Source of the DNA: Strobilurus pachycystidiatus
Taxonomy: Eukaryota > Basidiomycota > Agaricomycetes > Agaricales > Physalacriaceae
Assembly (NCBI GenBank): GCA_019915135.1
Contig: JAHLMK010000002.1
Span: 1,550,001-1,614,000, forward strand
Length of the DNA: 64,000 nt
Reading direction: 5' to 3'
Positions 1 through 12,038 of the stretch are shown one piece after another (positions within the stretch are counted from its first letter, which is position 1; each line of letters starts with the position of its first letter). Position numbers and translations under genes: made by a program. A model generated the notes under the pieces. That model was given only the letters and a program-made list of their open reading frames with translations. It made no database searches and was not told the DNA's origin.

Positions 1-591
1 ATGCCCAGCCCCGTCTCCCTTGCTGAGCCGCATCAACGCAGCGCGTTCGATGTGGATGGTCCCCAACTTCTGGTGCTTTATCAAGTGGTTCTTGTCCAGC
101 GTCTTGACGGCAAAACGCTGGTTCGTTCGACGCTGCGTAGCCAGAAGAACCTTGGCTTCGCGTGAGCACTGAAAACGATCGAGACTACAGGTAGATGGGC
201 TCACTGTGGAGTACGCGCCTTCGCCCAGGATACCACCCACATCGAAATCGTCTATACTCGGACCACGGGTTCGCGATGCCGCTCGCGAGTGCTCCCGTGA
301 CTGTCTAGTGCGTGGTGGGCTTGTAGGTGGATCATCAGAGAGGCCAAGTTCTCGTGTCAAGTATGACGGCGGTCGGGATGCGCGAGGAGTAGGACCCGGG
401 CTAGCGGATCTTGGCCCCGAGAAAGTGCGCAGTGGGCGGGGGCGGCGAGGCGGCGAGAGAGCTACCGTCTGCGTTGTCGAACTACTGTCCGAACTGGAAG
501 TGGAAATGACAGATGCGCTTCGGCTCAAATCTGCCAGCGTGGGCGGCGACGATGTATCGGGAGACGGCTGTGTTACGGTAGTTTGTAACAT
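1..591 (-). CDS. PDK1-like Ser/Thr protein kinase, N-terminal part (truncated by window edge)
   Basis: This is the first 179 codons of an AGC-type kinase. Exon 1 (205-591) encodes a Ser/Pro-rich leader of about 117 residues and then the glycine loop LGEGAYSTV. A 54-nt intron (151-204, GTGAGC...AAG) follows. Exon 2 continues VLLAT and then AVKTLDKNHLIKHQKLG, which has the invariant lysine and resembles the PDK1/Pkh subdomain II-III region (AVKxLxKxHLxKxxK). PDK1 enzymes phosphorylate the activation loop of other AGC kinases and act in sphingolipid, TOR and cell-integrity signalling. The start at 591 is the first Met after an in-frame stop upstream. The catalytic loop, DFG and any PH domain lie left of the window, so PDK1 is the best family match rather than proven. 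Confidence 0.72.
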   Translation of the reverse strand, partial: MLQTTVTQPSPDTSSPPTLADLSRSASVISTSSSDSSSTTQTVALSPPRRPRPLRTFSGPRSASPGPTPRASRPPSYLTRELGLSDDPPTSPPRTRQSREHSRAASRTRGPSIDDFDVGGILGEGAYSTVSPSTCSLDRFQCSREAKVLLATQRRTNQRFAVKTLDKNHLIKHQKLGTIHIERAALMRLSKGDGAGH

Positions 592-1096
592 CAAGGTTAC
601 CGCAGACAGCGCCAAAACACGTTTGGTCGATGCGGCGTCGGCTTGGACGGCGGTGAGGACCAGGAAACAATTACCGCTGACATTGGGCGGACCGCATGAG
701 TTTGTTGGCCTATGGGAATTAATTTCCTAATCCAACCGATGACGCCCACACGCTCACATTCGCCAATGCCTCTTCTGCGCGGGGATTCCGGGGAACGCGT
801 CTCATTGTTTCATGCTATGCTGTCGATGATAGTTGCACTATCCACGCAAGCCTTATTTATCAACTTGGTCGCCGTTGTGACTCGAGACTCTACAGCAACC
901 GCCACGATATCGTAATGAGTAGTTTAGTCCATTATCCACTTGGTCCATACTGATAGGAAGCATTACTGGTGAGCTATAGCTATTGATTCTCAGACATGTC
1001 AATTGCCTCGAAAGAAGTCGCACATCGAATGTCAAATCTACTCAAGTCTACGGGAAGATTATAATATATCCAGAATCATAAATCATTGAGCCATAA
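592..1096. other. Intergenic: promoter side of the PDK1-like kinase, 3' side of the paladin-like gene
   Basis: About 500 bases between the start of the kinase and the stop of the paladin-like gene, both on the minus strand. It should hold the kinase promoter and 5' leader and the 3' end of the neighbour. I see no further coding exon or RNA gene. Confidence 0.5.
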
Positions 1097-4000
1097 TCAG
1101 TCCAGGGAGCGGCGCCCAAGAACCGTTGTGATTTCTCTATGCTCAGTCAGCCATTTCGCAAACGGTTTGTCGGTCTTGTCAATGAGATAGTTCGCGAAAA
1201 CGATGAGCGTGCCGTATCGGAAACTGGGAGTAAGTCATTGAGCGTGCGGCTTAGGATAAGGTGGTGTAATCCTTACAGATAGTTGACAGCAAGGTTCCTC
1301 AACTTGATTTCCTTCGGCGTTCCTTTTTCGCATGCATCGACCTTCAGTTTGTAGCTTGGGAGGATGCCTTTATCAGTCTGTGCGAGCGCGAATGAAAGCC
1401 GACATACTCGTAGATGGCCTTTCGAAGGTTCTGTACATCTTGCATCAGGTCTATCGCTCTGTCAGTCATTCGCTTGGCGACCTTGCCATGGGACAGAACG
1501 CCGACAAGCTGAAGGATGGTCTTGTATTCGCCTGGGTAAGGTTAGTGCCACTGCTACAACCGGGGTCTATGAGTTCACCTTGAAGATAAGCCTCTTCCTC
1601 TGAGGGTCCATCTATGGGATCATAGCTTCCATCTAGCTCGTCTTGGATTTGCAACTCGCTGTCCTGTATGCTCCGGTTCGTCGTTGATGCTATTAGGCAT
1701 GCAGCGACCATCCCAGTCGTTGTCCGTCCTCGTCCCATTTGGCAGTTGAAGATGAAATCGCCGGCGCGAGACATTCCAGATCTCACACGCTCAAGCATGA
1801 GAGATAGAGCGTCGGGTAGAGGTGCTTGCTCATCGGTCTATTCAGCTGTTAGGTGATGGAATGAACGTATACACGTTCTTACGCACGATGGCAATACGTC
1901 CATAATCAATCTTTAACAAACATTAGCATGGACAAGGAGCAGGACACCAAAACAAACCTTGTATCCTTCCTTGGCCATGAGATCGAAGACATCTCTTGGA
2001 GTCATGATGTCGCTTTCGGACACGTTCTCCCAGATAGGTATGATGGAGAAAACGCCCGGCCGTTCTTCTACCTCGTCGTGTAGAAGAATCCGCCCATTTC
2101 CGGCTCTCAGCTCGCGAAGAACATCCTTCTTGAAGCTCTTTTCCATTGTCTCTACTATGGCAGTTGTCACACCAGTTGCTCTGCAAATGCGAGTGAGTAC
2201 ATCCAGGATGAACGTCTTGAGCGAGCTTACTCGACGTTTTCTAGTGGTTTGTCGACCAATCGTAGAACATGCGGTCTGCCCGCAACGTATATGACAGGTT
2301 CCTGGGAGGCGATGTCAGTTACAGTGTGTACTTTTCGCCTGAACATACCTCGCGCAACGAAGTCCAATAGACCATGTTGGATCCTTCAGGCCCTGCATCT
2401 ACTCTCTTCAATGCTTTACGTAAACCTTCGACCGTTGGCATTCCGCTGATCAGTGGATGACCGACGTCAGCGCGCGTTGTTACCTCTGGAGTAGGATCTC
2501 TCACCTTCCGCAGACACGCTTGCCATCTTCGGGGGTATTCTCCACTCCATTCACTTCTATTGAGGAGCCGAAGTCTAATGTCAAAGGAACGCGTCGGAAA
2601 TTCGGGGATCCTTCGATACGTCTGCAGTCCATCAATGATGGTTCAGAGCACACGGAGAGAGGGACCTTACTCTGGTAATGTCATCTTCTGCAGGTTAGAG
2701 AAGAAATCGCTTTTCAAGATAGTAGACGCTGATAGGATGATCCCAGACCGGTTCACCACAACCTGCCTAGCTTCATCTGGATGAGCAACGCCTTCGGTGT
2801 AGTCGGCTCGTTCTAGAGGCTTCAAAGAATTGATTCCTTCCGCAAGGAGCTCTTTCTCGAAGGTTTTGATGACTGGACGAAGGAGGTCAGCAAGTGCGCG
2901 GGGAAGAGATGGTGCAAGTGGTCTGTACCTGGGCGATTTTTCACGAACGTCTCAACGCTCTCGAAATTATGCATTGTGTCAGGTTCGGTGGATTGCAGGT
3001 ACGCCTGGAATACAATCAACTCAAAGTAACGCCGCAGGTTTTGCAGCCCTAATCAGCGGTCAGACGACGTCTTCACATCAAGTGCTGAGTGCAACACACC
3101 TTTCTGTGTGTGCATTTTCTTCTGTCTCTCGTCCGACGCTTGTTCGGCCATGATGCGACTTTCTTCGATGGAGTCCCGAAGGTTATAGACCACATCACAT
3201 TGATCAATGGCATCATCAACCACAGTCTTCACGTCCAGTCCTTTCCTGAAAACACGAAGCAAATCTAGAATGTCACAGCAACATTTAGAGGGATGGATGC
3301 AACCGAGAGAAAAGCACATACTGTTGATGATTTGATATGATTTTCGAAGCTTCCGAGGTGTTTCGGGCACGATACGTTCCATAGGAGACACCCCGCCCGT
3401 GGAGAAACGACGGTCCAGTCGAGGCGTTGCGGGCGTCTGAGGAGCGCGTCTGGAATCCAACCACTGTCGGATCAAAAGGAGGATGATGGACACCAAGGTA
3501 CTCCGTCCTCGCCCTAACTGACAGTTGATCACAATGGGTGTGTCTCTAGAGGAGCGAAGAACAACGGCTATGAGTTCAGTGAGGTCCGAGAAGTCGGGTG
3601 CTCGCTCGGCGGTGATGGGAACGCGATCGTAGATCACTACGTCCTTCACATGTTCACGAGACTCCATGATGTCCTTGAGGACTACCACGTTTTCGCTCTC
3701 GACTTCTTCCCATATTGGCACTACAGAGCCGTCTGGGGTTTCCGTATGCAACAAGACTCTGTCGGAAGATAGGTTAGCAAGGCCGAGGAGGTTCGAAAAC
3801 TACGCACTGTCCGCCAAAAGCAGTGGCCTCAGCAACAATGTCATCGCGCAGTCGCTCTTCTAAAACCTCCAAACGCGAGGCAGAAATCCCACCATAGTCT
3901 GTGTATTCGATTGGAGTCAGTTGTATTGTCCACGTCAGGTTGAAATGCGTGACCTTTCATGTTGCGCAAGGAGAATCCCTCTCGTCGAAGGCAGTACGGC

Positions 4001-6653
4001 GCGCCGTTGACATACACGATGGGTTCTTCACGTATGGTGATCCAAATGACTCTGGGCGTATTAGAATGGGTTCGCTCAATTCGGTCAACCACTTCATCTA
4101 TGGCCTCTATCGTTGGTTGGCCAAGAGCATACATGTTCGTGCCCGGTATCTGGCGAAAATTGATAGCACCTCTCACACCATGCTTGACGTGGTGGTCCTC
4201 CTGATGCCATTGGTCTGACTTGAGCAATGTACTACGAATTATCAGTTGGCGAATCATAGGAATATCACAGGTACGGACCTCTCACGTAGAATGATACCGC
4301 TACGGTTCTGGTGGCGGAAAGTAAGTCAAGGATCCCCTTGCTATCCTGTAGCATTGCCTCCATACCTTGACAACATGAGTCGAGTATTCGTCGCCAAGGA
4401 TCTCTCCGCCCGATATGGCCATATCGTTCTTTGTTCCAGGGACTAAGGCCCGTCCCGCCGATCCAGACTTGGATAGCGCGGAGAGATCGTTGATGGGGGC
4501 AAATACGTTGAGACGCGTCCCATAAGATTTCCGTAGAAACGTCACTTGACTAAGACAGAGTCAGATGGCAGTGGTCGAACCAAAGAGCCAAGAGTTGTAT
4601 GATACTCACTTCCATATCTCTGTGCGAGCCTACGGTCACTCGTTCAGCATATATGGGCATATCAATGTGGCGGACAAACCTTCAGCCAGTCGGAGAAAGT
4701 GCGACTGAAGTCGTGAGATTCTTCCACGAAGCTGGCAAAGGCAACCATGAAGAAGCTACAGAACGCTGAGTTTCTCCCGAACCAAATGTTATCATGTGCA
4801 CTCACTACTTCTCCAAAGCACGGCCAGCTTTCTTGAGGTAGGCCTCACCCTTATCTCCTTCCATGCTTGTCAAGGAGTACTTGATACGATGGAAAAGAAT
4901 GTCTTCTCGCAGATGCGAGACATGATCAGCTAACTACGATGTGAGGAAATTCTCTTGAGCAGGGGTCTCACTCACAGTCGTCGATAACACGGTCAACCAG
5001 TTTTTTAGCCTGAAGCCCATCGTCTAAACAACCCAAAAGACTCAGTATGAGGCCATAATTACCCAAATGCGCCCTTCGAAGGTTCTCTAATAATGCTGGC
5101 TGGTTCATGAGTAGCTCGATAGCAGACTGAGAATTGTTTTCCTGTAAGACTGGTCGCCGCCGTTCAAAAGTTGTAATCATATATAGTAGAAAGCGACGTA
5201 CTCGTTTGGAGGAGATACGTCAGTCGGAGCAACGACTTGCTGAGCTCTTGTTGCGCATTAGCTTGTTCCAGAGAGAGCATTATGCGACTGTCCGAATCCT
5301 AATCAAAGTTCGAGTTATTCGCGGCGGCGATAGAGAGAATTAACATACAAATCTGGGGGGTGAACTACTTCCACCCGTCCTGAGTGGGTTTGAAGTAGTT
5401 TTGGGCGCATAAGGGTCCTTCAGGCCCCTCAACATAAGCTGTTTCCGACGAACGATACACGCCGCAACCATAGCAAATGTTGTGCGTACAGCACCCATAC
5501 CGCAAGAGAAAACCAAGCAAGTGTGTTCGGGGTCAGTATCCTTGATGACGTGCAGGTATGCATCAAGATAATTGTCCTAATCACAATATTACGCAACGAC
5601 GCGCCAAGAGGGGATTCGAGCTTACTTCTATTGGTCGATCTGGCGAGATAGGGATACGGTGATACTATCAGAGAGAGAAAGAGGTGAGTCGATAACGCTT
5701 TCATCGGAGGGAAAACATACATCGACGTTCCATCCGTCTGCTTTCATGCCGTCCCACAACTCACGCGACGTTTTGACGTTGTTCGTGTCGACCGCTGTCC
5801 ATGTTGGGAGAATCGCTCCTTCTCCACTATCCGCGACTTAAACGCACACTCAACTGAGATTCGTGGGATAGAGGCATTGACACGAACCCATTTCATTGTG
5901 CGTCAGCACCAAACCGCCAAACCGATTGGCTTCCTGCAGAATATCGTTCTTCAAGCGCATTTCGATTGCCTCTAAGTTTTCCGCTCGATCAGACATTGAC
6001 AGTGTTCGTTTAGGTTCAGACGCGTCTCTCAATACGAAAGGTCGGCCAGATATGTAAACTTCAAGACCGTTGTAAATGAGTCGGCATTAGATTGTGGGAT
6101 AAGCAGACTTGCCTATCGGTTCTTCACGCGTCGAGAACCAAACCACATGCGAGGAGTTTGGAGTATTTGGTCGGCAGCGTAGGACAGACAGGATGGCGCG
6201 TAGGCCTTGCGTTCGAGGTTGCGCACATCCAAAGACATTCAGACTTTTCGTGTGTGGGGCACGGAAATTGGGTGCGCCATGTACATTGAGGTCGAGGTCA
6301 AGAGCGCGTCCTAAGGCGATGATCAGTGCAAGGCTATCACGATACCAAAGTTCTTTACCAGACGGATAATGGTCTGTTTTCAATATGAACCCCCGCGAGA
6401 GCACGCTGCCGTTTCGGGTCTTCACCACAGACGGCCACGATCGCTGCAAGTTGCCCATGAGATCGAGGGACGCCGTCGCCTCCGAGTTGCGCCGAGTGTC
6501 GCTGAGCGCCCTTTCACGGCCATGAACCGACACCGACCTGACCGCCATCGGTTCTGACTTTGAATGGAGTACAGGAGGAACCGAAGTTGGACGAGGAGCA
6601 TGGTTATCACCAGCGGCGGCGGCTCTTAGGCGGGATACGTGGGTATCGGCCAT
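1097..6653 (-). CDS. Paladin-like protein with three PTP-like phytase (inositol hexakisphosphate) domains
   Basis: A long, heavily spliced gene for a repeated cysteine-phosphatase-fold protein. Three CX5R P-loops are visible: SCGMGAVRT (5484-5504), NCQLGRGRST (3503-3523) and NCQMGRGRTTTG (1724-1744). Each domain is preceded by a paladin-type segment: WFSTREEPI, then WITIREEPIVYVNGAP, then a copy containing EPVIYVAGRPHVLR. The N-terminal domain reads SGRALDLDLNVHGAPNFRAP once a short intron is removed. The Met at 6651-6653 (MADTHVSRL) precedes this in frame. The C-terminal exon ends FAKWLTEHREITTVLGRRS and then a stop at 1097-1099. Introns are about 50 nt and numerous; I have not placed all of them, so the outer borders are better supported than the exon list. 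Human paladin has related phosphatase-like domains. Fungal homologs are annotated as inositol hexakisphosphate-domain proteins, and activity is unproven. Confidence 0.85.
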
Positions 6654-7240
6654 GGTGCGTGACCGGCCAACGACGTGCAGAAGGAAGAAAGCGGAAGCGT
6701 GAGTCGTGCACGTTGCAGGTGAACGTTGCAAGCAGCGCTGAGATGAATGCAATAACACAGCCATCGGCACTTCGGTCCATTCCCGAAATTGGATTTGACT
6801 GAAGAGAACTTGGAGATTGCTTGGAGACGACAGGAAATCATGGATGCCGTTACTGGCACCCTTCTCAAAAACATCATCATCATCCCAAAATCCAGATAAA
6901 TAACAAGGCAAGGTAGCAGCAGGCAAATCAGACTCTGATGCGAACCTCACGAATCACTACTGTGAAAAGAAGCCGATTCCACCAATCCCGGTCGAGTATC
7001 ACTAGCACTCGCTGCGCCGGTTGATGAAGTGCTACTTACCGGTGGTTCATGTATATGACAGTGAAGGAGCCCAAGGTGCGTACAAGGCTCATATGCCTAC
7101 CGCACAATCCTACGCCCCGGCGAAGAGGAAGGGTGCAGTTACTGACGCCAGGATGTGAATGCAACATGACCATGACATACAAATCTTCGAGTCGCGAGCA
7201 AATATTATGATACAAGTCAGAAAGTGCGCAGTTACAGAAA
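6654..7240. other. Intergenic between paladin-like gene and SWIB-subunit gene
   Basis: About 590 bases upstream of the paladin-like start and downstream of the SWIB gene stop. It probably contains the paladin-like promoter. Open frames here do not resemble proteins of either neighbour. Confidence 0.45.
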
Positions 7241-8820
7241 CTAAGTTTGGGTCCTTTGCTGGGCCAGACGAATTCCTTCCTGCACAGCGACTGCCTGTAG
7301 AAATCATCTTGTGAACCGAGGCAAGAACGTGAACAATCGACATACCTCCTCAACCCAGGGAAGGCGGAAGAACTCGCTGCGTCGCAGTTCTTCTTGACGC
7401 AATGTCAGTCCCTCACTTGGACCGCTCCCCATGGCACTCTCCAGGTCGCGAGATTGCGATTCGAGCCATGTCTGTATAAACTGAGCGGGATTCTCAGCGA
7501 AGGATTGCAGAAAGGTCCGTTTCAAGTGAGAGTTATGAAGTGATTGTGCTCGCAATGCGATCTGAAAAGGGTTGATTAACGCTGCAGGTCATGACCGGGC
7601 GCGAGATGGTTGACCTCTTCATCCAGCTTGGCGAGGTTCTGTGCGCTCTCCTTGTTGGCCTGAACCATGACCGTCATTCGGCCTTTCAACGACGTGTCTT
7701 CCACTTTTATTTCTATGTCCCATGCGGTCGGCCTCTCAGGAGGAGTGGTTGTTGGATCCAAAGTGTAATACAGTAGAACTGGGTCCGGAGGTGCTAAATG
7801 GCGATTCACCAGCTCAGGCAGCTTGGAAAAGGGAACTTGGTCAGAGCCAAATATCTAAATGGAAACGCGTCATGATCTAGATGTCGACGAGGACAAAATC
7901 AGCGCACTGGGAGCAGTTTCTCGTCCGCTCGAACGATTCTGCGGTCCGTCTTATCTTGCAGGCCTTGTATCTTGATGTAGTTCCATAACGTCTGGATGAC
8001 GCCGAGACGGCTTTCCTCTTTGATGCCCAACACGTCGCTGAGTTCTGAGCTGACTTTGTACTGTTCGGGGAAGTGCTCTGGGTATAGTACGAGGCGCACT
8101 CTAGTCGCCGTGTCGCCTGTTCGCTTGACCGTGAAGCCATCCAGAACGGGGTTTTGGTTTCCTGTTGCACGCGGCCACTGCCTCCGTTGAGCACCTCTAC
8201 ATTGTTGGCTGGAGTGATAGCGTACCTCAACAATGTTACCCTCCGGGTATAATGTAGGATCTCGATCCAGTTCAACAGCCATCCTCCTAATGAATGTCGA
8301 GAACTTTCTTCCTGGCAGCTTGTCCTTCTTTTGGTTGGCAGCCTGGATAGGTCGTAAGCGTGGAATGGACGAAAACACACGCCAGAGAAGCTCACCTCAA
8401 GTAGCCTACCTTCTATCTTCAGAGTCCAAGCCGGTATTCCTTCGCCTGTGTCCATATTGGCTATTCCTTCTCCGCCCGTTTGCCAAACTTGTGAGGAGAC
8501 CGTGTGGCTCATGAATATGCGTAGAATACGTGTTGTCTGTTCACCATGATAAGGAACGCGTTGCAAGCACAAGTATTCTTACAGCTGGCGGCCGTGCAAG
8601 TGAATCTTGAATTTCGACCCGCTTTCTGGTCATCGTCCAGTCCAACTTGCGTTCCATGGCCAAGAGATCCTGATACATCGCGGAATCCTGCGCGAATTCG
8701 GCATTTTGAAGGATGGCGTTGGGAATATTCTTGTCCGTAAGCTTGCGGCGTCTGAGCGAACGTAAGAAGAGGAGGAAAAGGTGGGGAGAGGACTTGCTTT
8801 GCGGCTTTGACGCTGTCCAT
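7241..8820 (-). CDS. SMARCD/Swp73/Rsc6-type SWIB-domain subunit of a SWI/SNF-family chromatin remodeler
   Basis: Spliced together, the exons match the BAF60/SMARCD family along its length. The N-terminal helix has YQDLLAMERKLDWTMTRKR. A following block has RILRIFMSH and KIEGRLLE. The central part has KFSTFIRRMAVELDRDP. The SWIB domain includes LGIKEESRLGVIQTLWNYIK and LQDKTDRRIV. The C-terminal helices include NPAQFIQTWLESQSRDLE and EFFRLPWVEEAV, ending AQQRTQT and a stop at 7241-7243. The family stabilises SWI/SNF or RSC complexes in the nucleus and contacts transcription factors. The first intron is best taken as 52 nt (GTCCTC...CGCAAG), joining MDSVKAAKQ to LTDKNIPNAIL in phase. The start is uncertain: the in-frame Met at 8818-8820 gives a short N-terminus, while an in-frame Met at 8965-8967 would add 49 residues. 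Confidence 0.88.
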
Positions 8821-9596
8821 GATGGTGGGTTCAAATAAGGAGGCTAGCACAGCCACACCTTCTTGGACATTGACCGTGACGTCCTCACCGGTTGGGCCAA
8901 CCTCTTGCGATAGAAATTGACTGCTCTTCAATTCACTAGGGCAGCTTTCCGACACCTGAGACAACACTTCTCACATTAGACACATCTGAGACTGTCTGCG
9001 ATCTACCCCTTGCCCGTTATTGACAGGGCTTGTATACAACTCATACGACTCCCCTACCATCGGTGCTCTGCCATCATAACTCTATCTCTCCACTACCTCA
9101 TCTCCCGTAGATGCTATCATCGTCATCCTTGTTAGTTCCAAGCTTTCATTCCAATTTTCACCTCTGCACTATATGTCTTCCCGTCTATCTCTGTCACTCA
9201 CGACTCAGATAGGACACAAACTTACACGGTCTCCAACACTCCCCCACCAATCTCTGGATAATTTTTCAATTCCATGCTCTGGGGTGGACTTGACCGCGAC
9301 CTCTATATGTCCAATGGGACACTTCACATCCTCTCTTCTGTGAGTCGCCGAACCTTCCCGATATTCTCAAAATGATCAGTGTCAGCTTATCCGACAATAA
9401 AATATTCTGCTCGGGAGCCGACGGATGACCAAATGACCTTTCTCTCCCCAGACCGAGCTCGCCTTCAATGGAGAGAGGGAGCTTCTCAGCGTGTATCAAA
9501 TATCAGTGGTCATACAGTGCGCTCAGCATAAAGTTATGTATCCTGAGGGCTTTCAAGACCAACTTATGCGCCCGATGTCGTAGAGTAACCACTACC
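8821..9596. other. Intergenic, promoter side of the SWIB-subunit gene
   Basis: A gene-free stretch before the hairpin element at 9.6 kb. It is pyrimidine-rich on the plus strand around 9000-9250, as expected for a leader or promoter. I see no convincing exon or tRNA. Confidence 0.4.
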
Positions 9597-9656
9597 TAGC
9601 CAGGTAATCTACTGTATCGAGTCTTGATCATACATGTAGACTACTTTACCTGGCTA
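9597..9656. mobile_element. 60-bp hairpin element flanked by 9-bp direct repeats
   Basis: The element starts TAGCCAGGTAA and ends TTACCTGGCTA, an 11-bp perfect terminal inverted repeat. It is flanked on both sides by ACCACTACC (9588-9596 and 9657-9665), as a 9-bp target-site duplication would be. The inside holds no coding sequence. Nine-base duplications are typical of Mutator-like elements. With so short an insert it could be an internally deleted remnant or a chance hairpin. Confidence 0.45.
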
Positions 9657-9856
9657 ACCACTACCGAAGTTAGTTGAAAGCTAACTCGATGGCCGTGTAT
9701 GAACCATGGGCATTCTTATCTTGCGGAGATATATGTGCAAGCTCTTACTGTATCTTTCTCGCAAACTTGAAGCTGCGCTTAAGGCCTACTGTAATAAGGA
9801 CCTGCTTGACTCCAACTTCAAGTTCAAAAGCAGCCGCGCCAGACCGCCTCGGTCAG

Positions 9857-11643
9857 ATGACGGATCTCGACTACCACGTGACCCTCCCAACCTTGCGTCT
9901 GTCCACGATGGCAGTCGAAGAAACATTGACAACCAAGCGCATCGGTCGAGTCCTTCGGCGTGTTCGTGTCTCCTGCCAGGCACTTCAACAGTATCATGCC
10001 AAACCGCATCGACCAAAGGCAACATACACGTCTTCGATTTGGACGGCATCCATGGACGCTCCACTGACTGTGATCCCACCCCCTAGCGCGCTAACATCGA
10101 GGCTAATCTTCCATAACGGAGATGATTCTCAGGCCGAACTGTCACCTCGACTCTACGCAGTTCGGGACGCGTTCAGGGACCTGGTCATCAACACCTCGTC
10201 CGGCGATGGGTTAGAAACTCACTCGTCCACTTCCTTGGCTGCCCTATGTGCCATCGTCATTGGAGGGAATATGGAGCAATCAGGCGAAGCAAAAGAAGAG
10301 AGCGCGTCGAGCAACGACGAGCCCGAAGTCGATAATGCGACACTTCTGTACGACGCCGTTCCTTGTCAATATCGATGGTATGTAGATTTCTTGCACTGGT
10401 CGACTCATCCATACATTGATTGCTTATACTTAGGTGGACCCTGCTCTCTCATGCGACAAGTATCATACTCAGCGTCTGCCCTCCTCACCCCACTCTCTAT
10501 CGCATCCTGCTCGAAACAGCCATCAGCTACAACCTCTCATACGAATCGGAGGTCTTTCTCAAGGCTCTCGTTGACCTGTCATTTTCAACTTCGAATCAAG
10601 ATCCATACATCTGCCATCCCATGCACTCTCAATTTCTGCTCGACTTGCGGACTCTTTGGCTATCACGACCACTTTCCACGCATTTTTCCTTCCTTCGCGT
10701 GCTACGGGCTTCCCTCACAGAGGCGTCCTCATGCAGTGTATGGAACTCTCGGGCGCTCGATCTCCTGCTGCAAAGCATGTTGAAACGTAATCTCGATGCA
10801 TTCTTCGACCTATGCCATCCTTTCATCGAGCAGCTTGCGCGCGCAAGAGACCCCAATGTTTCGAGACAGATGGGTACAAAGTGTGCTATGTGGATCTCTG
10901 GTCATGTTCTGGCCCACAGTGAACACGAGGTTATGCATTGCTCTGACCTCGTTCACCACTTCCACCATCTGGGCATTCATAAGATGTCGTCCCACCAATC
11001 CCTGACCGACTCCCTCACATGTGTATCGACGATGATCCTCGGTACGAGCAGTCCCGAGCCGATTGTTCTTTTTCTACGCACAATAGAGCCACACCCGACT
11101 ACCTACAACACTCTGGTCACACACATATTCCAGACCTCCGTCGATACCTTCGAGGAAAAAACCCGCTTTGCGAAGTTGGCGTCATCCTTATCCGATTCAG
11201 ACTTGCTTCGTCTTGAAGCATCCCTTTGGAGATGTATTCTCGACCGCCTCGAACATCAACACGCCCATGATCGTGACGAGCTTCGAGAGTACCAAGAAGA
11301 ACTGACAGATTTACTGGAAGATGCAGAGCAACGCTGTTTTAGCTCTGCGCCAGACGATAAGAAGTACCATTGGGATCCTATCGGTTGTTGGGTGCGGTCA
11401 GAGGAAACACCAAGACCACGAAAACGACAGAAGCGAGCCTACGAAAAGCCAGCAGCCTTCCCCAAGTCTCCGTTTGTGTCGCTTCTCCGCCGAGCCGCAT
11501 TCAAGCGTGTTGTCCTACATCCCACCTCTCCGGATAGCAGGGAAAGGAGTCCATCCTCGTCACCCCCTCGTCGTCGCTGTATGGACCCCTCGCTATCATC
11601 TGAAGACGCCCTCGACATGTTTACCTATCGAAACTCCCCGTAA
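9857..11643 (+). CDS. Uncharacterised protein, likely nuclear
   Basis: I do not recognise this protein. Two exons, 9857-10377 and 10434-11643, give 576 residues. The 56-nt intron 10378-10433 (GTATGTAG...TTAG) restores the frame as CQYRWWTLLSHATS. The body is rich in predicted helices with many His and Leu residues and no obvious transmembrane segment. The tail carries a basic cluster, PRPRKRQKR, that looks like a nuclear localisation signal, and a Ser/Pro/Arg-rich end. The Met at 9857 (MTDLDYHVTLPT) is preferred. An in-frame Met at 9674 would add 61 residues of poorer composition, including the stretch just after the hairpin element. Confidence 0.7.
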
Positions 11644-12038
11644 TATTCATGCAGTAGTACTTGCATGAATTTCTTCTTCGTCATCTCGATTCCATTAAAG
11701 CCATTTATCTGTACTATATGTATTCATCTACAGATTCCCCCGTCTCTTTCTTGATATTGTAGTGAACTTGTACTGGAAAGTCGTGTTACCGAGAGGCTTT
11801 CGCTGACCGTTCGAACTGGATAGTAGGCTGACAGGACCAACTACTTGGGTAGTGAACACATATGTATTCTCGGGTATAAGAGTAAATGCGTGACTTTGGA
11901 AGAGGTAGTGATAATGCAGGCTGCCAAATGCTATCGAGGGAAAGATATTCTACAAGTGTGGTAGTAGTTGCAGTTTCCTATTCTGTTACGGTCGTCCCGT
12001 CTCCGGTGATACTTGTAGACAAGTCATATAGCGTCAGG
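11644..12038. other. Intergenic between convergent genes
   Basis: About 395 bases separate the stop of the uncharacterised plus-strand gene from the stop of the alpha-amylase on the minus strand. It should contain both 3' untranslated regions. No gene seen. Confidence 0.5.

Noticed and set aside
206..730. Plus-strand open frame of 174 codons at the left end
   Set aside because: It lies opposite the first exon of the PDK1-like kinase, whose glycine loop and intron fit perfectly. The plus-strand frame is an Arg/Gly-rich shadow.
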